This document shows, in pieces, positions 44,853-52,783 of a DNA stretch of 64,000 nt. The position numbers and the translations under genes are program-made. Each line of letters begins with the position of its first letter. The first letter of the stretch is position 1. Origin of the DNA: Ruminococcus sp. (GTDB lineage: Bacteria; Bacillota; Clostridia; Oscillospirales; Ruminococcaceae). The DNA lies in NCBI RefSeq assembly GCF_016287535.1, contig NZ_JAEFAJ010000014.1, positions 1 through 64,000 on the forward strand, read 5' to 3'. Under the pieces are notes generated by a model, which saw nothing but the letters and a program-made list of their open reading frames with translations, did no database searches and had not been told where the DNA came from.

Positions 44853-45524
44853 TTATATTCCAAGGTCGGGAAGTGAAACGATGCTGTCTGCTTCACCGCC
44901 TATCATTGTTGCGAAATGCTCTGAAGCAAGCTGATCGTGCAGATTGGTACCTATACTCTGACCAGAGACATTGCGTTTTTCACCTGTTTTGGAATTAGCG
45001 GAATAGGTAAATGAAACCTCACCGTTTCGCAGATTGACATTTATCTGATAGCGGTACCATGAACGGTTTGATTTGCATATCAGACCTCTGCATTCGCTTT
45101 TCTTGTATTTATACTCATGGACCTCGCCTTGAAAGGGACCTGCTGTCCTGATATAGCCATTTTGCTCAAGGATTTTGGCTATGGAATAATTGCTTACGCG
45201 GACCTCTTTTTTGTCAACATAAACATAGCCGTGATCGTCCGCGGTATAGGTCGTACCGTCGGGATTTGTGCCAGAGCCCCAGGGATTGGTCGTAAATGAT
45301 TCTATTTTATCTGCGTCAAGGGCGCATTCAAACTGTATGGCTTCGCAGATGACCTTTGCAGCTGAAACGTCTGCCCTGTTTCTTGAAAGCTCAATGTAAT
45401 CATAGACGTTTGGAATAATAAGAGCAGACAGAACTCCGACGATTGCAATGACAATAATTACTTCGACGAGCGTGAAGCCTTTAAGTTTATTACCGAGTTT
45501 ATCGCTTTGAGTTTTTTCGTTCAT
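44853..45524 (-). CDS. Type IV prepilin-like protein
   Basis: ATG 45524 (minus) lies behind GGAGGGAATA. The 223-residue product has a short basic leader, a prepilin peptidase site (KLKG/FTLVEV, cleavage after Gly16) and a hydrophobic N-terminal helix (VIIVIAIVGVLSALIIP). A variable C-terminal domain covers about 60-223. Glu5 of the mature protein, needed for pilus assembly in this family, is present. No other pilus gene is encoded nearby, so it is an orphan pilin or pseudopilin depending on a machinery elsewhere. Confidence 0.85.
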   Translation of the reverse strand: MNEKTQSDKLGNKLKGFTLVEVIIVIAIVGVLSALIIPNVYDYIELSRNRADVSAAKVICEAIQFECALDADKIESFTTNPWGSGTNPDGTTYTADDHGYVYVDKKEVRVSNYSIAKILEQNGYIRTAGPFQGEVHEYKYKKSECRGLICKSNRSWYRYQINVNLRNGEVSFTYSANSKTGEKRNVSGQSIGTNLHDQLASEHFATMIGGEADSIVSLPDLGI

Positions 45525-45565
45525 ATTATTCCCTCCAAACACTATAAAATCTTTTTTGCAATTAA

Positions 45566-45594
45566 ATTGTATCACTATTTGTATAAAAAGTCAA
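45566..45594 (-). promoter_or_regulatory. Sigma-A type promoter
   Basis: On the minus strand, TTGACT (45594-45589), a 17-base spacer and TACAAT (45571-45566), ahead of the prepilin gene. Confidence 0.78.
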
Positions 45595-45767
45595 TATATA
45601 TTAAAGAAAATTCAGAAAATAATAACATTTTATATACTGGGCGTATATAAAACACATGGGTTTATTTTGTTAAAAGAGCACTTTAGTGCTGATAAGAGAA
45701 ATACATGATCCGGTATGAACAGCATTTGAAATCAGACATTATGCTTGCTGTTAATGTGAGTATATGC

Positions 45768-45960
45768 TATAATGAATGCAAAGCATTCATTATATTTTAT
45801 CTTAATGCCCTTGCAGATACGCAAATCAGAGATTTGCTCCCTGCAATCGGGTGATTATAGCATATTGCTCCGCATATATGCTATAATGAAAAGGCATTCT
45901 GATCGTTACGGGCTTCGCTGAGAAAGTGTGCAGCACCTGAAAAACACAGGGGCTGCGCGT
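45768..45960. repeat. Cluster of inverted and direct repeats before the ABC operon
   Basis: TATAATGAATGC-AAA-GCATTCATTATA (45768-45794) is a perfect 12-bp stem. ATTATAGCATAT (45854-45865) pairs with ATATGCTATAAT (45876-45887). GCAAATC/GATTTGC lies between them, near 45820-45836, and a GC-rich hairpin (GCAGC...GCTGC) lies near 45933-45955. ATATGCTATAATGAA occurs twice as a direct repeat. No coding frame fits. It could be a repeat element or a folded leader. Confidence 0.6.
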
Positions 45961-46061
45961 ACAATTACCGTTAAAGAAGAATTATTCAGATGTTTTAAAG
46001 ACTTTTTAAACTTTAAAGTTGTATTATTATATCAGAAAAGAAACATTGGAGGGAACGGTTT

Positions 46062-48464
46062 ATGTTCTTTAAAATGCTGAAAAGCGACCTGAAACGCAGA
46101 AGAGGACTGAATATCATTCTGTTTGTGTTCATATCTGTTGCAGCTGTACTGATGTTTACCGGAGCTGTGCAGATATTATCAAATCTTACCAAGGACAAGG
46201 CGGTTGAACGGCTCTGCCGACCGTCTGATATGCTTCTTATCGCTTCTTATAACGACATGGGCGAGGACGAGACAAAGGGAGCAATGCCGGCTGAATTATC
46301 CTCGCATGAAGAAATTACGGAATGGGAATACAAGAAAATGACAGAGATAGAGTATTCCTCACTGGATTTCAGGGATTATGACGAGGAGGATCTGTCGTGG
46401 GATAATTTTTATTTATCTGCCATGCCTTCAAAGCTTGATCTTGTTTATGATACGAACGACGATCCCTTTTACGTTCCGAACGGCTGTGCGGCGATATCTG
46501 TGGGGATTGCGCAGAGAACGGGAGCAAAGACAGGAGATGTCTTCAGTTACACCACTGAGACCGGCAAGGTCTATGAACTGAAGATCGACCGCATATTCAA
46601 GGAAAATATTACAGGATACATTGACAGGATAATAGTTTCCGACGCTGATTATGAAGTGCTTACTGCTGATTCTGTAATAAAGGACAATGTTTACGGAGTC
46701 AGGGTAAAAGAGAGCACATACGCGGCGCTCAATCAGCTTGTTGAAAAAATCAGAGAGAGAATAACTGTGTACGGTAAAGCGGATGTGACGTCGATGTCAA
46801 ATGATGATGCGATACTTCATATCATATCCTTAGCCGTTGTTGGGGTAAGCATATTTTTAATAGCGATTATTTTCATGACTATCCGTTTCACGATGGTAGC
46901 AGATCTGAAAAACGAGGAAAAGGAGATCGGCATGATGAAAGCTCTCGGAGTTGATTCGCTCAGCTTCAGATGGCTGTTTGCCGCAAAATACATTGCGTTT
47001 GCCATAGTCGGCGGAGTTATAGGGATTGCCGCGGGCATACCGCTTGCAGGTCTTGTGGTAAATATGTTCGGACCTGACTGTATCCTTCCGAGGCGTTGGG
47101 AAATGCTTCTTATCGGAGTTGTATCCGTACTGTCAATGATATCGGTGATGATACTGTTTTCGCTTCTTGTAATGAGAAGGATAAACAGGATAACGGTGAT
47201 CGACGCTCTTCACGGCGAGAACCGCGGCGAGCGCTTTACAAAGGGATTCCCGCTGTTCATGCATAAGCGCAGAAAGATGTCGGTACCGATGTTCCTTGCG
47301 CTTACTGATATACTCGGAAGGTTCAAGCGCTATATTTTCCTGATAATAGCCTATACTTTCGGAGCTGCCATGATACTGCTTATATTCAATCTCCGCAACA
47401 GCAATATCAATCCTGAGTATACCCGTTTCTGGATGGTAAATACCTATGATTTCGACATTGATCTCAGCGAAGAACAAAGAGAGGATATACACAGGGAAAG
47501 AGCCAGAACAGGCAAGTATTTCTGGGAGATAGTAAATGACAGGATAGCTTCTGCCGGAATCCCTGCCCATATAGATATAGCGACCATGGGATTTGCTTCT
47601 GCTGATTTTGACGGCACTTCCCAGTCCTTTATGCTGTACTGGGGTGAAGGAGTCGCAGAGAAGCAGCTGTACCAGAAAGGCGGAAAGGTTCCCACCCTTG
47701 AAAATGAAGCTGCAATGAGCGCATATACCGCGAATCATCTCGGAGTTAACGTGGGCGACGTTCTTAATGTCAGATTTACCGAGAACAATGAAGACGGTAC
47801 AGATACTGAAGAGCATGAACGTGAAGTGGTCATAACTGCGCTTATAGATTATATGGAAGAGGGAGTTCCGGTCATAGTGATGAACGATCATTATGACACG
47901 GGGTACGCAGGCGGACGCGATGTTATCGGATATTGTATCGATACGCCCGAAAAGCAGAAGCCTGCTGTTATAAAGCAGCTGAAGGAGCTTTTCGGAGATG
48001 AACAAATACTTACTGCGATGGAAGGCATAAAAGAGGACATGAAGAAGTTCGACAGGATATTCTTCCTGCTTGAGTATATTGTCGGCGGTGCTCTGTTGAT
48101 AGTGATTATACTCATAACCTATCTTTACTCAAATATATTCGTATATGAGGAAATGCCGGAAATAGCCCTTTTGAAGAGCATGGGCTTCCGGAACGGAGGG
48201 GTAAGGAAATGGTATATCCTGCGTATGCTGATACTTACGCTTATATCGTTGGTATGCGCGGAGATAATGGCGTGGAGCTGCGGAACACCGATGTACAGGG
48301 CATTTATGAAGCAGTATCACGTGACCGGAGTGAAGCTTGAGCTGGAATTGCCGGTAAGCTTTGTCGTCATTCCATTGATAGTTGCCTCTGCGATACTTCT
48401 GACTGCTTATTTCACGGCTATAAAGGTTAAGAACATTGATATATGGAATATTTCTGAAGAGTAA
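46062..48464 (+). CDS. FtsX-like ABC transporter permease
   Basis: GGAGGGAACG precedes ATG 46062. The 800-residue protein has the tandem FtsX/MacB layout: helix 1 near 15-40, an extracellular domain, three helices near 255-370 (IISLAVVGVSIFLIAIIFMT), a second extracellular domain and three last helices near 670-790. DLKNEEKEIGMMKALG and EMPEIALLKSMG are the coupling-type motifs of this family. With the next gene it forms an ABC system of the type that exports or senses lipoproteins and peptide antibiotics. Confidence 0.9.
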   Translation: MFFKMLKSDLKRRRGLNIILFVFISVAAVLMFTGAVQILSNLTKDKAVERLCRPSDMLLIASYNDMGEDETKGAMPAELSSHEEITEWEYKKMTEIEYSSLDFRDYDEEDLSWDNFYLSAMPSKLDLVYDTNDDPFYVPNGCAAISVGIAQRTGAKTGDVFSYTTETGKVYELKIDRIFKENITGYIDRIIVSDADYEVLTADSVIKDNVYGVRVKESTYAALNQLVEKIRERITVYGKADVTSMSNDDAILHIISLAVVGVSIFLIAIIFMTIRFTMVADLKNEEKEIGMMKALGVDSLSFRWLFAAKYIAFAIVGGVIGIAAGIPLAGLVVNMFGPDCILPRRWEMLLIGVVSVLSMISVMILFSLLVMRRINRITVIDALHGENRGERFTKGFPLFMHKRRKMSVPMFLALTDILGRFKRYIFLIIAYTFGAAMILLIFNLRNSNINPEYTRFWMVNTYDFDIDLSEEQREDIHRERARTGKYFWEIVNDRIASAGIPAHIDIATMGFASADFDGTSQSFMLYWGEGVAEKQLYQKGGKVPTLENEAAMSAYTANHLGVNVGDVLNVRFTENNEDGTDTEEHEREVVITALIDYMEEGVPVIVMNDHYDTGYAGGRDVIGYCIDTPEKQKPAVIKQLKELFGDEQILTAMEGIKEDMKKFDRIFFLLEYIVGGALLIVIILITYLYSNIFVYEEMPEIALLKSMGFRNGGVRKWYILRMLILTLISLVCAEIMAWSCGTPMYRAFMKQYHVTGVKLELELPVSFVVIPLIVASAILLTAYFTAIKVKNIDIWNISEE

Positions 48465-48475
48465 GGGAGAAAGGT

Positions 48476-49234
48476 ATGGAAAACATAATATCCGTCAGGG
48501 AGCTTTGCAAAACATATATAATCAGGAAAAACAGCAATAATGTGCTGAGGAACATCAGCTTTGACCTGAAAGACGGGGAGTTCATATCCGTTATGGGTCC
48601 CAGCGGAAGCGGCAAATCGACTCTGCTTTATACCGTAAGCGGCATGGACGCAGCGACTTCCGGAAAGGTGGATTTTTCCGGAAGGGATATAGGTTCACTT
48701 GGCAGGAAGGAGCTTGCAAGGCTCAGACTGCATGAAATGGGATTCATCTTTCAGCAGATGTACATGATGAAAAAGCTCTGTATCCTTGATAATATCCTTT
48801 TGCCTGCCTATCAGGCGGGAGTTCCGAGGAAGGAAGCGAATAAACGCGCGGAGGAGCTTATGCGCAGACTTGGTATAATCGACACTGCCGAACACGAGAT
48901 AAACGAGGTGTCCGGCGGACAGCTGCAGCGTGCCTGCCTGTGCCGTGCTCTCATAAACGAGCCCAAGGTGATTTTTGCCGATGAGCCTACAGGAGCTCTT
49001 AATTCAAAGGCTGCCGCTGATGTCATGCGTGAGCTTGCAGCAGCAAACCGTGCAGGCACGAGCATAATGATGGTCACTCACAGCGTAAGGGTAGCAGCTA
49101 TGAGCGACAAGGTGCTGTACCTGATGGACGGCGATATACAGGGCGAGACAGAGCTCGGAAAGCTTTCGGACGAGGGAGAGCTTCCGGGCCGTGAGCGCCG
49201 GCTCAGCGAATGGCTGATGGAGCGAGGATGGTAA
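48476..49234 (+). CDS. ABC transporter ATP-binding protein (MacB/LolD type)
   Basis: The 252-residue product has Walker A GPSGSGKST (41-49), signature VSGGQLQRA (about 145-153) and Walker B VIFADEPTGAL (about 165-175), the last typical of the LolD/MacB/BceA family that pairs with FtsX-like permeases. It starts 11 bases after the permease gene, with a GGGAGAAAGG ribosome binding site. Confidence 0.95.
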   Translation: MENIISVRELCKTYIIRKNSNNVLRNISFDLKDGEFISVMGPSGSGKSTLLYTVSGMDAATSGKVDFSGRDIGSLGRKELARLRLHEMGFIFQQMYMMKKLCILDNILLPAYQAGVPRKEANKRAEELMRRLGIIDTAEHEINEVSGGQLQRACLCRALINEPKVIFADEPTGALNSKAAADVMRELAAANRAGTSIMMVTHSVRVAAMSDKVLYLMDGDIQGETELGKLSDEGELPGRERRLSEWLMERGW

Positions 49235-49244
49235 GGAGAAGGAT

Positions 49245-50633
49245 ATGGGTATGAAGAGGATAATTGCCGCTGCGGCAGCGCTTGCGGTATCAGCGGCTGT
49301 AATGTGCAGTTGCGGCAGGAACGGCTATGAGGGATTTGTTATCCCGGAGCAGGGAGAGAGCACCCTGAAACCTGTTGATGATATATATATCCGCAACGAT
49401 TACAGCGGAATTGCGCCGACAAAGGAGAAGACCATCAGAACTGTCCGTTCAGCTGACGGTATATGCGTCATCGGCTGCAAGGAGAGCTATTACGACGTGA
49501 CCCTTGATTACACAAAAGGCAGCTTTTACGATGCGGGAGCGGCATATGCGGAAGCGATAAAGCTTGCAAGGGAGGATTATCCCTCATTTTCGGAGGGATA
49601 TCTCTATGAAAACGTAAGGGCGGCGTTCAACGGAATGGACGGGGACTATTCCGGACTTATGAAAAGGGCGCTGAACTTTTACAATAATCTTGACGAGGAC
49701 TACAGGCAGGAGATAGACGGCTTTGCTGACAGGATGCACGGGGATTCTGAGGGCCTTAAAGAGGACGGAATACTTTCGCGTGAAGAGATAATGCTTATGC
49801 AGTTCATACCAGACGCGCTGAGGGGAACAGCCTGCAGCGTGATCTCGGCGGACGGAAAAACAACGGCGACAGGCGAGCGCATCTCATGCAGAGTCCTTGA
49901 ATGGCAGCTGGGAAGCGACAACCAGCTTTGCAGCGGACATTCCGTAGTTCATATGAAAAACGGTGACAAGAGTTTTGTTTCGGTCACGTATTTGGGCTTT
50001 ATGACGATACTGACGGCTGTAAATAAAGACGGACTTATGCTTTCCGAACTTGATGTGGGCAGCGGTGAAAAATATGTATATGACGGCAGGAAAAGCTATA
50101 CATATGACCTCAGATACGCGCTTGAGAACTTTTCCACAGCGCGTGAAGCTGCTGAGTATCTGAAAGCCAGCGCGGAAAAATACCCGTACAGCTTCAATGT
50201 TATGTGTACTGACAGGAATGAAGCTCTTATAGCGGAGGTATGCTCAGGCAGTGAATGCGGTAATACCGTTATCAGGGACAGCTCCACTAAACTTAACAGG
50301 GGGCTTGAATGGGACGATCCGGATTATATCTGTGCTGTAAATTCCTTTGCCGCCGACGGAAATACAGATCAGCTCGTTTATAACCGGCAGAATATAATCA
50401 GGTGGAACAGGTTCAGCGAGCTTTTCTGCGGTGAGAAGAACATTACGGTAGACCGCTTCAAGGAGCTTATTACCAGTGAAAAGACCGACAATGACTTTGT
50501 GCGGATACGGGGCGGGGGAATGGTGCATATGGTCATAGCGGACTATTCTGAAAACAGTCTGCAGGCGATACTCACAGGCACTGACGGTGTTACCGATTCT
50601 CCGGGATTTATTGATCTTGGCAGATGGGACTGA
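49245..50633 (+). CDS. Lipoprotein of the C45/AAT (Ntn-hydrolase) type
   Basis: AGGAG lies 6 bases before ATG 49245 (ATG 49251 is possible). Of 462 residues, the N-terminus has a signal segment and lipobox-like MCSCG near 25. The central motif ISCRVLEWQLG (Cys at about residue 214) and the following LGFMTILTAVNKDGLMLSEL fit the linear-amide hydrolases and acyl-coenzyme A:6-APA acyltransferase (C45) family. There an internal Cys becomes the N-terminal nucleophile after self-cleavage. These enzymes cleave or form amide bonds in acylated small molecules or peptides. Its placement between an ABC exporter and a two-component pair suggests processing of an exported or sensed compound. Confidence 0.72.
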   Translation: MGMKRIIAAAAALAVSAAVMCSCGRNGYEGFVIPEQGESTLKPVDDIYIRNDYSGIAPTKEKTIRTVRSADGICVIGCKESYYDVTLDYTKGSFYDAGAAYAEAIKLAREDYPSFSEGYLYENVRAAFNGMDGDYSGLMKRALNFYNNLDEDYRQEIDGFADRMHGDSEGLKEDGILSREEIMLMQFIPDALRGTACSVISADGKTTATGERISCRVLEWQLGSDNQLCSGHSVVHMKNGDKSFVSVTYLGFMTILTAVNKDGLMLSELDVGSGEKYVYDGRKSYTYDLRYALENFSTAREAAEYLKASAEKYPYSFNVMCTDRNEALIAEVCSGSECGNTVIRDSSTKLNRGLEWDDPDYICAVNSFAADGNTDQLVYNRQNIIRWNRFSELFCGEKNITVDRFKELITSEKTDNDFVRIRGGGMVHMVIADYSENSLQAILTGTDGVTDSPGFIDLGRWD

Positions 50634-50654
50634 AACGTATACAGGGAGTGAAAT

Positions 50655-51335
50655 ATGACGGATATTCTTATAGTTGAGGACGACCTTGAAATGGGCGGAC
50701 TGGTAAGGGATTTCATGATAAAGGAGGGCTTCTCGGCAAGACTTTGCACATCTGCCGAGGAAGCCCTTGTGCTGCTTGATGAGGAAAAGGTGGGACTGGT
50801 GCTGCTTGATGTAATGCTGCCTGGAATGAACGGTTATGAGACCTGTGCGGCAATACGTGAAAACCATGATATATCCATACTTATGATGAGTGCGCTGAAT
50901 GACGAGGAAAGCAAGCTCCTCGGTTACAATACGGGAGCTGACGACTATATCGACAAGCCTTTTTCCGTGAGGGTGCTTACCGCGAAGATAAAAGCGCTGA
51001 TGAAGCGGAACAGCGCTGCAGTACAGGGGGAGACCCTCTGCGGATACGGTATTGAGCTTGATCCTGTGTCGAGACGTGCCACCAAGGACGGAGCTGAGCT
51101 CAGGCTCAACGCAAAGGAGTTCAGTCTTCTGCAGTATCTTATGGAGCACAAGGGAGAGGCGGTCCGCAAAGAGGAGTTGTTTAACGCGGTCTGGGGCTTT
51201 GACTGCTTTACTGAGCCGAGCACCGTAAGCGTTCACATATGCTGGCTGCGTGAAAAAATTGAAAAGGATCCGAACAATCCTGAGATCATCAAGACGGTGT
51301 GGAAGGTCGGATACCGGTTTGGAGAGCAGATATGA
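50655..51335 (+). CDS. OmpR-family response regulator
   Basis: The 226-residue protein has a receiver domain (phosphoacceptor Asp52 in LVLLDVMLPGMNGYE, Lys101 in DDYIDKPFS) and a C-terminal winged helix (LNAKEFSLLQYLMEHKGEAV ... TVSVHICWLREKIEKD). It likely controls the ABC/C45 operon it belongs to. Its stop overlaps the kinase start (ATGA). Confidence 0.95.
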   Translation: MTDILIVEDDLEMGGLVRDFMIKEGFSARLCTSAEEALVLLDEEKVGLVLLDVMLPGMNGYETCAAIRENHDISILMMSALNDEESKLLGYNTGADDYIDKPFSVRVLTAKIKALMKRNSAAVQGETLCGYGIELDPVSRRATKDGAELRLNAKEFSLLQYLMEHKGEAVRKEELFNAVWGFDCFTEPSTVSVHICWLREKIEKDPNNPEIIKTVWKVGYRFGEQI

Positions 51336-52636
51336 AAAGGTTTTTTTCTGTATTGCTGCTGCTGGCTTTGCTTTTTGCGGCATCGGCAGCCGTATTCGAT
51401 CTTGTCTGCATAAAAAAGTCCCGCGAGACAATGAACAGCAGGAATGTTACTGTGAACAGGATACATTCCGAGATAAGTGAGCTCATTGTGAAGAACGGCA
51501 CGAGCCCGTCTGATATTATTGATGAGAATCTTGAGGGCTGGCAGGAGCGTTTTGGCAGGTCTGCACCGCAGGAGATAGGATTCATATCAGCTGACGGAGG
51601 CGGGATATTTCTTGCTCCCGCTGAAAGCTCCAACGCATTATGCGCTTTAACTGACGGCAGCGGCAGGACCATCGGCTTTATCGAGTATACATTCCCCAGT
51701 AACAGCAGCAGGAATGTGCTTATAGTTGTAAACTGTGCGTTTGCGGCAGCTTTTCTGATAACTGCCGCCGCTATGATATACGTATGGCTGGCGGTCATCG
51801 TACCCTTCAGGAAGCTGTCCGACTATCCCGAAAGACTTGCGCGGCTTCGTGACATACAGAAACTTCCTGAAAGCAGGAGCCGTTATTTCGGCAAATACAT
51901 ATGGGGAATGAATATGCTCTCGGATGTGCTTGCGGCGAGCAGCAAAAGGATACATATCCTTGAAGGCGAACATCAGAAGCTTGTAACGAGTATAGCTCAT
52001 GGCGTAAAAACGCCTCTTGCGAATATCAGGCTCTATACGGACGCAGTGCGGACAGGGCTTTATTCCGGGCAGGGTATGACTGAGGAGATAGCCGACAGGA
52101 TAGACCGTAACGCTGACAAGATAGGAACTATGGCAGCTGAGCTTATGTCAGCCTCGGCGGCTTCCTGCGGCGGATATGAGACAGAGATTGCAGGCTTCGG
52201 TCTGAAGGAGCTTGCGGAGCTTATATACGTTGAATACAAGGACAGGATGGAGCTGCAGAGGATACCTTTTTCAGTTGAGTGCAAAAGCGGGTGCGTGGTA
52301 GAGAGCGATAAGTATGCGCTGTACCGTGCGGTAAGCCAGATGCTTGAAAACGCCGTGAAGTACGGTGACGGAAACGGGATAAAGGTAACGCTTGCGAAAG
52401 CGGACGAAGGATTTTCTGTAGCTGTAAGGAACAGGGGAGAACTGCTCCCGGAAAAGGAGCTTCCGTATGTATTCAGGAGCTACTGGCGCGGCTCCAACGC
52501 AGCGGACAAGGAAGGCAGCGGAATAGGACTTTACGCTGTGTATGAGACCGCAAAAGCCCTGGGCGGAAGCGTTCATGCAAGGCGCATAGAGGAAACTTCG
52601 GAAATGGAATTCGTTATCTTCATTGAAAAGCCGTGA
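51332..52636 (+). CDS. Membrane histidine kinase
   Basis: ATG 51332 overlaps the regulator's stop by 4 bases and follows GGAGAG. The 434-residue protein has two membrane segments (about 4-24 and 129-155) enclosing a sensor of about 105 residues. The phosphoacceptor His223 is in SIAHGVKTPLANI, with an N box (MLENAVKYGDGN) and a G box (GSGIGLYAV). It phosphorylates the adjacent OmpR-type regulator; the signal is unknown. Confidence 0.93.
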   Translation: MKRFFSVLLLLALLFAASAAVFDLVCIKKSRETMNSRNVTVNRIHSEISELIVKNGTSPSDIIDENLEGWQERFGRSAPQEIGFISADGGGIFLAPAESSNALCALTDGSGRTIGFIEYTFPSNSSRNVLIVVNCAFAAAFLITAAAMIYVWLAVIVPFRKLSDYPERLARLRDIQKLPESRSRYFGKYIWGMNMLSDVLAASSKRIHILEGEHQKLVTSIAHGVKTPLANIRLYTDAVRTGLYSGQGMTEEIADRIDRNADKIGTMAAELMSASAASCGGYETEIAGFGLKELAELIYVEYKDRMELQRIPFSVECKSGCVVESDKYALYRAVSQMLENAVKYGDGNGIKVTLAKADEGFSVAVRNRGELLPEKELPYVFRSYWRGSNAADKEGSGIGLYAVYETAKALGGSVHARRIEETSEMEFVIFIEKP

Positions 52637-52683
52637 CATTCCGTTCAGTGAATATCAGTGAGCCATAAAAAAGGCGGGAGCGG

Positions 52684-52741
52684 TATGTTCACAAAAAGTT
52701 TACAGATCATATCCGCACATTTGCGTGTACTATTTCGTTAA
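52684..52741 (+). promoter_or_regulatory. Conserved upstream element, copy 2
   Basis: Matches 16926-16982 at TATGTTCA-N-AAAAAGTTTAC, CCGCACATTT and TTCGTTAA, with the same 15-base distance between GCACAT and CGTTAA. It ends about 40 bases before the paralogous dockerin gene. Confidence 0.65.
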
Positions 52742-52783
52742 ACAATAAAAAGGCGTCCGTTGCCGTAAAAGTGAGGGATTTGA

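Noticed and set aside
47133-48005. 290-residue frame on the minus strand
   Set aside because: Shadow of the ABC permease, whose plus-strand motifs and operon context are clear.
50244-51431. 395-residue frame on the minus strand
   Set aside because: Spans the ends of the C45-like, response regulator and kinase genes on the other strand; its composition is typical of antisense reading.
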